Positions 1 through 8,859 of a stretch of DNA of 61,379 bases are shown here, in pieces (the first letter of the stretch is position 1; the number at the start of each line of letters is the position of its first letter). Origin of the DNA: Rhodococcus marinonascens NBRC 14363 (GTDB lineage Bacteria; Actinomycetota; Actinomycetes; Mycobacteriales; Mycobacteriaceae); the NCBI RefSeq assembly GCF_001894885.1, contig NZ_BCXB01000026.1, positions 1 to 61,379 on the forward strand. Direction: 5' to 3'. Below the pieces are notes generated by a model that had not been told where the DNA came from, searched no databases, and worked only from the letters and a program-made list of their open reading frames with translations. The position numbers were made by a program, and so were the translations under genes.

Positions 1-1120
1 CGCCGGCAGGCACGAATTTGCTGGCGTTGGTCAGCTGATTTGTGATGATCTGCCGCAGCCGCACCGGATCCCCGTCGACTCGGACGTCGTCGAGGTCGGT
101 GCCCACGGTCAGCCCCGCCTCGGTGAAGGAGCCGGCCAGCCCCAAGAGGGTGTCGTGCACCAGCGCGGTCAGCGACAGCGGTTCGCGCTGCAGGGTGAAG
201 GCGGCGGCGTCGGCCGAGGCGATGGTCTCCAGGTCCGCGACGAGACGGCTCAGGCGCATCGTTTCCTCGTGCAGGGAGGCGATGACCTGTTCGGTGGGTT
301 CGCTGATGCCGTCCTGGACGGCTTCAATCTGGCTGCGCTGGATGGCGAGCGGGGTGCGCAATTCGTGAGCGACGTCGGCGGCGAAGGAGCGACGCAGTTC
401 GTCCTCCTGCTCGACACGGTCAGCCATGGTGTTGAAGGCGATGGCCAGGCGGCCGATCTCGTTGTTGGGGATGGTGCTCACGCGGCGCTCGCGCTGGCCG
501 GCGGCCAAATCGTCGGCGGCGCGAGTGAGTTCGGCGATCGGGGCGGTGGCGCGGCGGGCGATGAACAGGCCGACGATCAGGGCGACCAGTGCGGCGGCGA
601 AGGCTCCGCCCGCGAGCAGGCGGTTGACGGACGTTTGGAAGTCCTTGTCGACGGCGGGAATCACACCCTGAGGGACGCGGACTTGCAGGCTGCCGACCTG
701 CTGCCCGTTCACGATGATGGGGAATTCGCGGGGCGGGCCGAGGTCACCGGAGCCCATCATCTGCCGGTGCATGGCCAGCGTGGTGGCATCGACGTTGGAG
801 TCGGCGAGTGACCACACGGGCCGGCCCGTGTGGTCGAGCAACTCGGCCTCGGATCCGGTCATGGTGACCGTCGGCGCGAGCTGGTCCAACGAGGCCGAGT
901 TCCAGCCCCCGGCGTCGGCGTAGTCCGCGACGAACAACGAGACCAGCCGCTGCTGGCTCGTACTCTGCTGTTCGCCGAGGTAGTCCTCGAACCGTGCGGT
1001 GAATGCGGTGTTGACGAGCACCGCGGTCAGCACCGCGGTGCCGATGCCCAGCGCCGCGAAGGCCAGGGCGAGGCGGCGGGCGAAGCGGCCGTGCAGCAGC
1101 TCACGCATTCCGGTCCACAT
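1..1120 (-). CDS. Sensor histidine kinase of a copper-type two-component system (partial, runs off window)
   Basis: The reading frame starts at ATG 1120 (upstream GTG at 1123 possible), overlaps the end of the response regulator by 20 nt, and stays open to base 2, so the C-terminus lies outside the window. The order seen is: one N-terminal membrane segment (about residues 15-35), an extracytoplasmic sensor region, a second membrane segment, a HAMP linker (ATAPIAEL onwards), then the dimerisation/phosphoacceptor box AHELRTPLA near base 365. The sequence ends inside the N-box region (QIITNQLTNAS), so the ATP-binding G boxes are missing here. Known for the family: it autophosphorylates the His and passes phosphate to the partner regulator. 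Inferred: it senses periplasmic-side copper, because it is co-transcribed with a copper ATPase. Confidence 0.9.
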   Translation of the reverse strand, partial: MWTGMRELLHGRFARRLALAFAALGIGTAVLTAVLVNTAFTARFEDYLGEQQSTSQQRLVSLFVADYADAGGWNSASLDQLAPTVTMTGSEAELLDHTGRPVWSLADSNVDATTLAMHRQMMGSGDLGPPREFPIIVNGQQVGSLQVRVPQGVIPAVDKDFQTSVNRLLAGGAFAAALVALIVGLFIARRATAPIAELTRAADDLAAGQRERRVSTIPNNEIGRLAIAFNTMADRVEQEDELRRSFAADVAHELRTPLAIQRSQIEAVQDGISEPTEQVIASLHEETMRLSRLVADLETIASADAAAFTLQREPLSLTALVHDTLLGLAGSFTEAGLTVGTDLDDVRVDGDPVRLRQIITNQLTNASKFVPAG

Positions 1121-1814
1121 CACGATCGACTCCCAGTTTGTAGCCGACGCCGGGCACCGTGACGACCAGATGGGAGGGCGGGACGTCGCCGAGCTTGCGC
1201 CGCAGGTTCTTCACGTGCACATCTATGGTGCGCTCGTACGCCTCGAAGGTGTGGCCCTGGAGTCGGCCGACGAGCTCGGTTCGGCTCCAGACGCGGCCGG
1301 GGCGGGAGGCGAGCGCGGCGAGCAGATCGAATTCCATGCGGGTGAGTTCGACCTGTTCGGCATCGGCGTAGATTTCGCGGCGTTCCTTGTCGATCCGCAG
1401 TCGGCCCTGCCCGTAGGAGGTGGCCTCCTCGAGCACGGTCCGCGAGCCGCGGGTCCGGCGCAGCACCGCCTCGATCCGGGCGACCAGCTCGCGGGGGCTG
1501 AACGGCTTGACGACGTAGTCGTCGGCGCCGAGCCGCAGACCCATCACCCGGTCGTTCTCACCCGCCTTGGCGGTGAGCATCACGATGGGTACGTCGCCGG
1601 CTTTGCGGAGCAGCCGGGCCACCTCTTCTCCGGGCAGTCCTGGCAGTCCGAGGTCGAGGACGATCAGATCGGGATGGGCCTGCCAGGCCAGGTCGAGGGC
1701 GCGGCGGCCGTCGCCCGCCTCGAGCACGGTGTAGCCCTCACGCTCGAGGTAGTCGCGCACCAGGGCGCGCAGTTTCACCTCGTCGTCGACGATCAGCACG
1801 GTCGCGGTGGTCAT
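1101..1814 (-). CDS. OmpR/PhoB-family response regulator
   Basis: 237 aa. The receiver domain has acidic pair D10/D11, phosphoacceptor D54 (IVLDLGLPG), T81 and K103 (VVKPF). It is followed by a winged-helix DNA-binding domain ending with the typical [17 protein letters not shown] and GVGYKL motifs. Its ATG overlaps the stop of the ATPase gene (ATGA, 4 nt) and its end overlaps the kinase start, so the three genes are probably translationally coupled in one operon. It should activate or repress transcription when phosphorylated by the neighbouring kinase. A role in copper (CusR/CopR-like) control is inferred from position only. Confidence 0.93.
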   Translation of the reverse strand: MTTATVLIVDDEVKLRALVRDYLEREGYTVLEAGDGRRALDLAWQAHPDLIVLDLGLPGLPGEEVARLLRKAGDVPIVMLTAKAGENDRVMGLRLGADDYVVKPFSPRELVARIEAVLRRTRGSRTVLEEATSYGQGRLRIDKERREIYADAEQVELTRMEFDLLAALASRPGRVWSRTELVGRLQGHTFEAYERTIDVHVKNLRRKLGDVPPSHLVVTVPGVGYKLGVDRDVDRNA

Positions 1815-4345
1815 GACCGCCCCGCCATCGGCGCAGTATCGGCGGGCTGGGTGCGCGGCCGGGCGGGGAGCTCGGGCGGGGTGAACCTGCGTAGCCGGTT
1901 GGCGTTGCTCACCACCGACAGCGAGGACAGCGCCATCGCCGCGGCGGCGACGATCGGGCTCAACAGCCAGCCGGTGACGGGGTACAGGACACCGGCGGCC
2001 AGCGGAATGCCGGCGGTGTTGTAGACGAACGCCAGGACCAGGTTCTGGCGGATGTTGCCGAGGGTGGCCCGGCTCAGCGTCACCGCCGTGACCACACCCG
2101 CCAACGCGCCGGAGATCAGGGTGATGTCGGCGGCCTCGATGGCGACGTCGGTGCCGGTGCCGATGGCGAAGCCGACATCGGCCTGGGCGAGCGCCGGCGC
2201 GTCATTAATTCCGTCACCGACCATCCCGACGCGTGCGCCCTCGTCCTGCAGGCGGCGGATCTCGCTCGCCTTGTGTTCGGGCAGTACCTCGGCGAGGACC
2301 CGCTCGACGCCTACCTCAGCGGCGATGGCCTGCGCGGTACGCCGGTTGTCGCCGGTGATCATGATGATCTCGAGGCCGAGACGCTTCAGTTCGGCGATCG
2401 CGGCGGCCGAGTCGTCCTTGACGGTGTCGGCGACCGCGAGCACGCCGAGCAGCCGCCCGTCGGCCGCGGCGAAGAGGGGCGTCTTGCCGTCGGCGGCGAG
2501 CCGGTCCCCCGCCGCCTGAAGGGGCGCCGGGTCGATGCCCTGATCGGCGAGCAGCGCGGCCTTGCCGACGAGTAGACGGTGCCCGTCGGCGGTGGCGGTG
2601 ATGCCGTGTCCGGTGAGTGAGTCGAAGTCGGTGACCTCGGCTAGTTCGATGCCGCGCTCGGCCGCGCCGCGCACGACCGCCTGCCCCAGGGGGTGCTCGG
2701 AGAGGTGCTCGGCCGAGGCGACCAGCCGCAGCGCCTCGATCTCGGTGAATCCGTCGCCCGCGATGATGTCGGTGAGGGCGGGACGGCCCTGGGTGATGGT
2801 CCCGGTCTTGTCCAGCACAATCGTGTCCAGCCGGTGCGCGGTTTCGAGCGCCTCGGCGGAGCGGATGAGGATGCCCGCCTGGGCGCCTTTGCCGGTGCCG
2901 ACCATGACCGACAGTGGTGTGGCCAGTCCCAGCGCGCAGGGGCACGCGATGATCAGCACGGACACCGCGGACACCAGCCCCAGGGTCAGGGCCGGTTCGG
3001 GACCGACGACGAACCACACGGTGAAGGTGACGATGGCGATGAAGACCACCGCCGGGACGAAGTACCCGGCCACCAGGTCGGCGATGCGCTGGATGGGGGC
3101 CCGGGATGCCTGCGCCTGCTGGACCAGTTTGATGATCTGGGCGAGCACGCTGTCCGCGCCGATCTTCGTGGCCTTCAGCCGGAAGGCGCCGGTCTGGTTG
3201 ATGGTCGCGCCCACGACCTGGTCGCCGACTCCCTTGGTCACCGGCAGCGACTCTCCGGTCACCATGGACTCGTCGAGCGTGGAGTGGCCGTCGACGATCA
3301 CACCGTCGACCGGAACCTTCTCGCCCGGCCGGACGATGACGGTGTCCCCGGCGACGACCTGCTCGACCGGTACCTCGACCTCCGTGCCGCCGCGCACCAC
3401 CCGGGCCGTTCGCGCCTGCAGGCCCAGCATGGCGCGGATCGCCTGCCCGGTGCCGGCCTTGGCCTTTGACTCGACGAGGCGCCCGAGCAGGATCAGGGTG
3501 AGGATGACCCCCACCGCCTCGAAGTACACCTCCCGGACGCCTTCGGGCAGCAGGCGGGGCGCCACCGTGACCAGCACGCTGTAGCCGTACGCCGCGCAGG
3601 TGCCAAGGGTGATCAGCGCATTCATCTCGGCGCTGCGGTGACGCAGGGACAGCCACCCGGTCCGGTGGATCGGCCAGCCCGTGTAGAACATCACCGGTGT
3701 GATCAGCGCGAATTGAAACCAGTGGTTGAGCAGCAGACCGGGAACGTCGGCGCCGAAGACCTCGTGGAGCATGACCGCCGCCACCACGGGCAGCGAAAGG
3801 ACTACACCGACGATCACCCGCCGGGTCAGGTCAGCGATCTCCGCCTGCCGGTCGACGGCCTCGGTATCCTCCTGCGCCCCACCACTCGGACCTGGGGGGC
3901 CGGGGGCCCGCTCCGCTTCGGTGACCGGGGGCATTGAGACACCGGTCGCGGCACTCGCACCGTCTCCGGGACCCGGTTCGACCAGCAGTGTGCCGTGCAC
4001 CATGTTCATCCCGCAGGAGAACCCGAACCGGCCCGCCGTGTCGGGCACGAACTCGACCTCGGCCCGACCGAACGCTGGGAGCGACTCGGTGAGCGCGAAA
4101 TCGGGGAAGACGACCCGGGATGTGCAGTCCCCGCCCTCCCTCCGGTCGAAGACCAGGCGGACCGGAACCCCTTGGCGGACCCGGATCACGTCGGGGGAAT
4201 ACCCGCCTTTGACCACGATCTCGATTCCCTGGACGCCGCCGCGCAGTTCGGCGTCCCAAGACTTCTTCGGGCCCAGAAAATACCAGGCCAGGAATGCGAT
4301 CAGCGCGACCGCTCCGGCAAGGACCCCGATGTCCGCTGTGCTCAT
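1811..4345 (-). CDS. copA: Copper-translocating P1B-type ATPase with N-terminal cupredoxin-like domain
   Basis: 844 aa. One N-terminal membrane helix (about 8-24) leads into a cupredoxin-like domain (about 35-123) with C74 and a C111-x-M113-x-M115-x-H117 cluster suited to copper. A Pro/Gly-rich linker and the P-type ATPase core follow: TGES (363-366), the CPC ion-binding motif (468-470), phosphorylation site D512 in DKTGT, the HP motif (H551), GDGIND (710-715), then YN (775-776) and MALSS (804-808) in the last helices, the Cu(I) subtype signature. It exports Cu(I) across the membrane. The usual HMA domain is replaced by the cupredoxin-like domain. A GAGGAG ribosome site lies 6-7 nt before ATG 4345. 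It is first gene of the operon with the response regulator and kinase. Confidence 0.93.
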   Translation of the reverse strand: MSTADIGVLAGAVALIAFLAWYFLGPKKSWDAELRGGVQGIEIVVKGGYSPDVIRVRQGVPVRLVFDRREGGDCTSRVVFPDFALTESLPAFGRAEVEFVPDTAGRFGFSCGMNMVHGTLLVEPGPGDGASAATGVSMPPVTEAERAPGPPGPSGGAQEDTEAVDRQAEIADLTRRVIVGVVLSLPVVAAVMLHEVFGADVPGLLLNHWFQFALITPVMFYTGWPIHRTGWLSLRHRSAEMNALITLGTCAAYGYSVLVTVAPRLLPEGVREVYFEAVGVILTLILLGRLVESKAKAGTGQAIRAMLGLQARTARVVRGGTEVEVPVEQVVAGDTVIVRPGEKVPVDGVIVDGHSTLDESMVTGESLPVTKGVGDQVVGATINQTGAFRLKATKIGADSVLAQIIKLVQQAQASRAPIQRIADLVAGYFVPAVVFIAIVTFTVWFVVGPEPALTLGLVSAVSVLIIACPCALGLATPLSVMVGTGKGAQAGILIRSAEALETAHRLDTIVLDKTGTITQGRPALTDIIAGDGFTEIEALRLVASAEHLSEHPLGQAVVRGAAERGIELAEVTDFDSLTGHGITATADGHRLLVGKAALLADQGIDPAPLQAAGDRLAADGKTPLFAAADGRLLGVLAVADTVKDDSAAAIAELKRLGLEIIMITGDNRRTAQAIAAEVGVERVLAEVLPEHKASEIRRLQDEGARVGMVGDGINDAPALAQADVGFAIGTGTDVAIEAADITLISGALAGVVTAVTLSRATLGNIRQNLVLAFVYNTAGIPLAAGVLYPVTGWLLSPIVAAAAMALSSLSVVSNANRLRRFTPPELPARPRTQPADTAPMAGRS

Positions 4346-4478
4346 GACATTCTCCTCGTCAACCGACTTGCCATTACATAACCGGAATGTTCACTTGCCG
4401 AGCCGAGACCGCGCGAAACATCCCCGGTTTCTTCGGCGGGCCGAGTCAATGTGCTCACGTCCACGACCGACGCCTCCG

Positions 4479-4541
4479 TCACGGCGGCGCCTGGGCTTCG
4501 TCGACCCGACGGCACTTGTTCCACGACTCGGGATGCTTCAT
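4479..4541 (-). CDS. Possible 20-residue leader peptide upstream of copA
   Basis: A strong AGGAGG site sits 5 nt before ATG 4541, and the frame encodes only 20 residues (starts MKHPESWNKC, stop at 4479). It lies between the CsoR-type palindrome and copA on the same strand. A second frame, GTG 4524 to 4342 (60 aa, no recognised motif), overlaps it and ends in an ATGA overlap with the copA start. I do not recognise either product. They may be leader peptides in the copA transcript, or chance frames. The good ribosome site is the only direct support. Confidence 0.3.
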   Translation of the reverse strand: MKHPESWNKCRRVDEAQAPP

Positions 4542-4569
4542 CACTACCTCCTGCATTGCACCCTACGAC

Positions 4570-4584
4570 TACCCCCTGGGGGTA
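4570..4584. promoter_or_regulatory. CsoR-type copper operator
   Basis: The 15-base sequence TACCCCCTGGGGGTA is a palindrome around a single central base. It closely matches the G/C-tract dyad bound by CsoR-family copper repressors (TACCCC...GGGGTA). It lies 29 bases upstream of the leader-peptide ATG and about 225 bases upstream of copA. Family knowledge says Cu(I) binding releases CsoR from such sites. No csoR gene is present in this window, so the repressor must be encoded elsewhere. Confidence 0.7.
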
Positions 4585-4835
4585 ACAATGGCCGCTTGGT
4601 GCAGTGGAATGTGCGACGCGGGCGCGATACCGCCGACAATACCCACCGGACGCGGGTCGATCTCACAGGTCAGGGCCCGATCCGGGATGTTCGGCAGTCG
4701 CAGGGGTAAGGCCACCGCTCGCCCCTCGGACCACGACAGACCACAGCATCCCCACATGGCGGCTTCATCGGTCCTTCACAGCGCCCATCTAATTTCGGGA
4801 TCGAACCGTAAAGTGACAGAAGGGAAACCGCGATC

Positions 4836-5123
4836 ATGATCAGGCGCATCACCATCGGGGTGGCCGTAGCCGCCGCCCTGCTCGGCGGCCTCGGTGCCGC
4901 CACCGCCGTCGCCGCACAGCCGACGCCAGCCACGCCAACCTCGGCAACCGTCCCGGCGGCTGAGCCTGACCCGGCCACCGACACCATGATCCGGCAGTGC
5001 ACCGACCAACTGCCCGAAGCCGAGCGCGGCGCAGCCGAAACCACGATGCGCGAGATGATGGCAGGCCATGACAGCGCGTCCATGCACTCGATGATGGGTG
5101 CGGGCGAATCGATGACGGCATGA
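4836..5123 (+). CDS. Secreted Met/His-rich small protein, probable copper-binding
   Basis: 95 aa. It has an N-terminal signal peptide (basic start MIRR, hydrophobic stretch to about residue 27 ending AVAAQ), a Pro/Thr/Ala linker, one Cys in a RQCTDQLPE stretch, and a C-terminal tail rich in Met and His (MREMMAGHDSASMHSMMG). A GAAGGGAA ribosome site precedes ATG 4836. Such tails can bind Cu(I) outside the cell. Just past the stop, another frame reads ATG ATG GGC GGC GCC AAG TGA (MMGGAK), which would continue the Met-rich tail if one base were inserted, so the last residues may have been lost to a frameshift. The function is inferred from composition and neighbours. Confidence 0.7.
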   Translation: MIRRITIGVAVAAALLGGLGAATAVAAQPTPATPTSATVPAAEPDPATDTMIRQCTDQLPEAERGAAETTMREMMAGHDSASMHSMMGAGESMTA

Positions 5124-5626
5124 TGGGCGGCGCCAAGTGACGACGCCGACTCGTGATCCGATCACGCTCGCCTCCTGCCCGAGTCGATTCAGTCCTTACC
5201 CGACCCTCGTCCCGCTGATGTACCACCGGTACGCGGCGGTCGGCGCTTCGATCGCCCGCCGCCGCAATATCGACTTCACCGCCCTCGCCGACGCGACGGC
5301 TTTCGCACCGACGCCGTATTTGACCGGATCGACGCCCCCGGATATGGGGGCGTTGACCCGGCCCTCACCGCCGTCGGTGCACGATGCGCCGCGCAGTTCA
5401 GCACCGAAGGGTCTGGTGTCTGCTGCATCGCGACCGATCACACGAGATGGGGGCCATTGAAGTGGGGAAGAGGCCCAACAAGGCACGAACCAAACAACGT
5501 TCGTCAGCGCCCGGACAACGAGGCACACAACGCACGGCTCATACATCCGGCGCACGGCCACCCAGGGCCCGGTCGGGACACAGGGCAGGCGTCATCGATC
5601 TAGCTACACCGTTTGCTACACAAGAG
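5124..5626. other. Stretch of uncertain coding status before the Lgt-like gene
   Basis: Open frames exist on both strands here, but none shows a recognisable domain or a good ribosome site. The frame of the Lgt-like gene is open back to ATG 5447 and ATG 5384, but the residues it would add are low-complexity and Arg-rich, which looks like noncoding GC-rich sequence. Confidence 0.4.
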
Positions 5627-6826
5627 ATGTCAGAGGACAAGGTCAGCGACGCGGTTAGTGCTGTCGCGACCGACTACCTCCGCAGCAGGAGCGCCGGCAC
5701 CACGACGGCGCAAGCGAAGCCGACGAACACTTCCCCGGTGCCGCAGCCACCGCCCGTGCACGATACCGCTGACTCGGCAACTCCTGGCGGCGGATGCGCA
5801 GAGGCGCTCGCCGACATCGAGCCTCAGGGGCTTGCTGCCACCTACTGGGGCGAGGCTCCACCCGAGGGACCGGCGCAGGATATATCGATCCGATTCACCG
5901 GGGTGCGTATCGATTCCGACACCCCACCGGACAAGCGTCCCCGATTCGAGCACACCACTCTCGCCTCCGACATTCCCGCGGGTAGCGGGCGATTCGCCGT
6001 CACCGGCAGGGTGCACGGTATCCCGACCGGACAATGGCATGTCAGCGCATCACGAATAGATCCCTACGCGTCGGATCGGACCGATCAGCAGCCCCAGACT
6101 TCCGTCATCACCACGGGCATCGCTCCGCTCGCCCACGGGCCCAGCGTGCGCTTGTGGACCTGGCCCCTGCTGGTCGGGTCCGGCGCCGTCGTGGCCATCC
6201 TGATCCAAGCACTCCTCCTCGCCCGAACGGACGTCAATCCCGCAGCCGCGGTGTCCATCTCGATTGTCGGATGCCTGCTCGGATACGTCGGAGCCAAAGT
6301 GTGGTACCTCGTGCTGCACCGACAGCACCCGCGAAACTTCGTGCACGCCGGCGCCTGCATCCAGGGATTCCTGCTCGTCGCACTGAGCGTTCTGGTGGCG
6401 GGCGGAGCACTTATGGGCTTGGGCGCTGGCACGTTGCTCGACGCCACCACACCGGGACTGTTCCTCGGCATGGCGATCGGACGGCCGGGTTGCTTCCTGA
6501 CCGGATGCTGTTCGGGGAGGCCGACGGTGTCACGATGGGGACTGTGGTCCTCGGATCGCAGGGTCGCGGTCACACGCATACCCGTCCAGCTGATCGAAGC
6601 GGTCGCGGCGCTGATCATCGGTAGCGCGACGCTGGCTATGGCGCTCACCCTCGACCTGCCGGTCGCCGGCACACTTTTCGTCGGGGCCACCGCAACCTAT
6701 ACGTTGGTCCGTCAATGGCTGTTCCCTTTCCGGGCAGATCCGCACACCCGGCGAGGGCGGCACACGACCATCGCCACCTGCATCGCAATCATCGCCGCCG
6801 ACGTCGCGCTGATCGCGCTTGGATAG
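5627..6826 (+). CDS. Lgt-like (prolipoprotein diacylglyceryl transferase family) membrane protein with N-terminal soluble domain
   Basis: 399 aa from ATG 5627; starts at 5447 or 5384 are possible. About 170 residues of soluble sequence (a beta-rich segment with FTGVRIDSD and AVTGRVHGIPTGQW) come first, then at least six membrane helices. The membrane part carries an Lgt-type signature GMAIGRPGCFLTGCCSGRPT, the counterpart of the GRIGNF region of Lgt, with extra cysteines. Lgt moves diacylglycerol onto lipoprotein cysteines. This copy is too different to assign that activity, and its cysteine-rich loop and copper-gene neighbours suggest a metal-resistance accessory role. The housekeeping lgt would be elsewhere. 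Confidence 0.65.
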   Translation: MSEDKVSDAVSAVATDYLRSRSAGTTTAQAKPTNTSPVPQPPPVHDTADSATPGGGCAEALADIEPQGLAATYWGEAPPEGPAQDISIRFTGVRIDSDTPPDKRPRFEHTTLASDIPAGSGRFAVTGRVHGIPTGQWHVSASRIDPYASDRTDQQPQTSVITTGIAPLAHGPSVRLWTWPLLVGSGAVVAILIQALLLARTDVNPAAAVSISIVGCLLGYVGAKVWYLVLHRQHPRNFVHAGACIQGFLLVALSVLVAGGALMGLGAGTLLDATTPGLFLGMAIGRPGCFLTGCCSGRPTVSRWGLWSSDRRVAVTRIPVQLIEAVAALIIGSATLAMALTLDLPVAGTLFVGATATYTLVRQWLFPFRADPHTRRGRHTTIATCIAIIAADVALIALG

Positions 6827-7065
6827 GCTGGGCGGGCACCCCAGGGTGCATGCTTGCGAGTCCCCCACCCGGAATACAACATCCGGTGGCGCCTCGCCCG
6901 TCTTCGTCCTGACTGAGGCCGCTACAAGCACCCGGATCCGGCGGTCGGGTAACCACATGGGCCGCTCATTGCGTGCTCATCACCCCTTCACGGGTCACGC
7001 CTAACTTTTCCCTATAGAAGCCCGTACCCGGGAACGCCCGGGGTCACCCTCTTGGAGTGTTCTTC

Positions 7066-7428
7066 ATGTGTCTGAACAAGAAAGTCCTCATCGGCCTCGG
7101 CGCCGTCGCTGTCGGCCTGCTCCTCCTAGAACCCGGGTGGGCGGTCGTGGCGCTGCCGCTGTTGATCCTCGCCGTCTGCCCACTGACCATGATCTTCATG
7201 ATGCGCGGTATGAAGGGCCGGGAAGCTGATCGCGGCTCCGGCGACGCGGCGGCGAAGCCCCAGCCGGCCGGCCCTTCCACGGCGACGGAGGCCGACCTCG
7301 GCAAGCAGATCACGGGCCTGCAAAGCGAGCTGCGTCTGCTCAAAACCGTGAACGCCCAACGCAGCTCCGCGCCGCAGCTCCCCTCGGTCGAGATGACCAA
7401 GAACAACGAGGCCGACACCCGTCCATGA
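7066..7428 (+). CDS. DUF2933-type small membrane protein
   Basis: 120 aa. ATG 7066 is chosen because GGAG lies 9 nt upstream; GTG 7057 is in frame but less likely. Two closely spaced hydrophobic segments (about 8-22 and 24-42) end in CPLTMIFMMRGMKG, which fits the DUF2933 pattern of a Cys-Pro followed by a Met-rich patch. The C-terminal half is soluble with a short predicted coiled coil (LGKQITGLQSELRLLKTV). DUF2933 proteins are often encoded with copper-resistance genes. Function unknown; copper association is inferred. Confidence 0.65.
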   Translation: MCLNKKVLIGLGAVAVGLLLLEPGWAVVALPLLILAVCPLTMIFMMRGMKGREADRGSGDAAAKPQPAGPSTATEADLGKQITGLQSELRLLKTVNAQRSSAPQLPSVEMTKNNEADTRP

Positions 7429-7569
7429 CCCACTGGAGGGAAGCCGACGCAAGATCGTTTTCAAGACCCATTACCGGCGACCACTCCCCCGCAGGTCACA
7501 TGGGTCTTGCAACTTGGTCTCGCATTCACCGTCCGATAAACGATCCAAAACTCTTTTGGAGACTCATTC

Positions 7570-7731
7570 ATGGCGAAGTACGCGTACGCCCGCGTCTCGA
7601 CCTGGGACCAGAACCCCGATCACCAGATCGACGTCGAGAACGTGTTCGTCGACACGATCTCGAGCAAGACCATCACTCTGACCAGCTGCGTGATGGTGGC
7701 GCGTACAAGGATCATGCCGGCGCTCGGGTGA
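7570..7731 (+). pseudogene. Serine recombinase (resolvase) N-terminal remnant
   Basis: ATG 7570 has a GGAG site and opens with AKYAYARVSTWDQNPDHQID, the start of Tn3-type resolvases, including the catalytic Ser in RVST. Compared with the family, about six residues are missing after DHQID and again after VFVDTISSK, and the frame then shifts. In the next frame LRDGG...YKDHAGAR still resembles the resolvase LRDGDTYKITRLDRLGR region at the DNA level. The gene is dead. A separate C-terminal helix-turn-helix piece lies at 9738-9791. Confidence 0.75.
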
Positions 7732-8075
7732 TCCCCCTCGCTGCATTGCTGCTCGCTCACCCGTTGCACCCAGATTAGCGAGCCCTTTCGACCCGCCCGA
7801 GTTCCGTCAAAGTACCGCAGTTTGTCCCGCTAATCCTCAGTGCAACTCGACAGTGATGGCAGGGAAAACAACAAGTAGATGTCAACTGGCAACTGTCGAT
7901 TGTTGCGAGTACGACCTCGACGATCCACCCAGTCCACCCACCTCAATCCCAGACCTGTAGGTGCAATTGTGAATGAATCCCCCTAGCGGACGCCGCTCAC
8001 CGTGAACGGCGGTTTCGTCGTGACTTTGCGGGCGGCCGCATCGCCCACCACGGCGTCCGCAGCGGTGGTGGGACA
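7732..8075. other. Gene-free stretch after the resolvase remnant
   Basis: No gene is recognised in these 344 bases. The first part carries the frameshifted tail of the resolvase. A modest hairpin (CGCCG-C-TCA...TGA-A-CGGCG) near 7990-8011 lies downstream of the minus-strand RidA remnant and might have been its terminator. Confidence 0.4.
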
Positions 8076-8426
8076 TCAGTCGAGGATGGCTGTTGCTCCA
8101 ACTTCGACCAGCACGTCCGGCTCGAACAAGTAGTCCACGCCGATGAGGGAGGCCGGTGGCATCGGTAGCGAAAGCCCGATCTCCTCGGCAACTTGCTCGA
8201 CGCCTGCCATGAACTCGCCGATCTTCTCGGGCTGCCAGCCCGTGACGTAGAAGGTCAGCCGGAGCAAGTCGCCGAAGGTTGCGCCTGCCCCGGCGAGACC
8301 GGCGGCGGTGTTGCGGAGCGCTTGGGTGACCTGTCCGGCCAGATCCCCAGGGGACACCGGGGTTCCGTCGGTGAGACGGGCGATCCCGGCGATTACTACC
8401 GGACCCCAACACGCGCAGCTGCGCAG
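8076..8426 (-). pseudogene. RidA (YjgF/YER057c/UK114) family protein, N-terminally truncated
   Basis: The visible protein matches the RidA fold from VVIAGIARLTDGTPVSPGDLA through the helix QVTQALRNTAAGLAGAG, a LTFYVTGWQ strand, and PPASLIGVDYLFEPDVLVEVGATA at the end. An in-frame stop (8427-8429) cuts it off before the first 20-25 residues of the family, and only a GTG at 8357 could start it, giving 93 aa. RidA proteins hydrolyse reactive enamines/imines. Without its N-terminal strand this copy is probably non-functional. It sits back to back with the toxin-antitoxin promoter. Confidence 0.7.
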
Positions 8427-8465
8427 TCAGTTTCAGGCCGCCGACGGCCTCTGGAACACCTATAT

Positions 8466-8491
8466 GTGATATCACTCAGAAGTGATATTCT
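8466..8491 (+). promoter_or_regulatory. Toxin-antitoxin promoter with autoregulatory operator
   Basis: GTGATATCAC at 8466-8475 is a perfect palindrome. In addition ATATCACT (8469-8476) and AGTGATAT (8481-8488) form a perfect 8-bp inverted repeat with a 4-base gap, and GTGATAT occurs twice in direct orientation. A -10 box TATTCT at 8486-8491 ends 6 bases before the toxin GTG (8498), so the mRNA is probably leaderless. Operators overlapping the -10 are typical for autorepression by an Xre-type antitoxin. Confidence 0.65.
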
Positions 8492-8497
8492 TGGGTT

Positions 8498-8854
8498 GTG
8501 TCGATCTGGAGCGTGGACGTCGAGTTCGTCGGGGAATGGCTCGACCAGTTGGATCAGTCGTCCTACGAGCAGGTCGTCGCGGCGCTCGAACTGCTGCAAG
8601 AACGTGGACCTCAGCTCGGCCGACCCCTGGTCGACACGGTGAAAGCATCCCGCCACAAGAACATGAAGGAGCTACGACCGGGATCGAGTGGGCGCTCGGA
8701 ACTGCGCGTGCTGTTCGCCTTCGACCCCGACAGGAAGGCGATCTTACTCATCGCAGGGGACAAATCAGGTCAGTGGACGAAGTGGTACAAGACGAACATC
8801 CCGATCGCCGACGACCGCTTCGACACCCACCTCGAGAGTTTGGAAGGGAAGTGA
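8498..8854 (+). CDS. RelE/HigB-like toxin of a type II toxin-antitoxin pair
   Basis: 118 aa, GTG start, no ribosome site, likely leaderless. The pattern fits the HigB/Gp49-like branch of the RelE/ParE fold: an N-terminal strand followed by FVGEWLDQLDQSSYEQVVAALELL, the LGRPLVDTVKASRHKNMKEL strand, and the conserved core RSELRVLFAFDPDRKAILLI followed by GDKSGQWTKWY. Family members are usually ribosome-dependent mRNA interferases. The gene is intact and the toxin comes first, as in higBA loci. The antitoxin follows after 5 nt. Confidence 0.85.
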   Translation: MSIWSVDVEFVGEWLDQLDQSSYEQVVAALELLQERGPQLGRPLVDTVKASRHKNMKELRPGSSGRSELRVLFAFDPDRKAILLIAGDKSGQWTKWYKTNIPIADDRFDTHLESLEGK

Positions 8855-8859
8855 ATGTG

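Larger units (their letters stand above)
4346..4835. promoter_or_regulatory. Divergent promoter region between copA and the Met-rich secreted protein gene
   Basis: This 490-base gap separates two divergent copper-related genes. It holds the CsoR-type palindrome at 4570-4584 and the short leader frame described separately. No other gene is visible. Promoters for both directions are expected here, but I could not pick unambiguous -35/-10 pairs. Confidence 0.5.

Noticed and set aside
5137-5460. A 107-residue frame between the Met-rich protein and the Lgt-like gene
   Set aside because: No ribosome site, no domain, and similar-length frames exist on the opposite strand at the same place.
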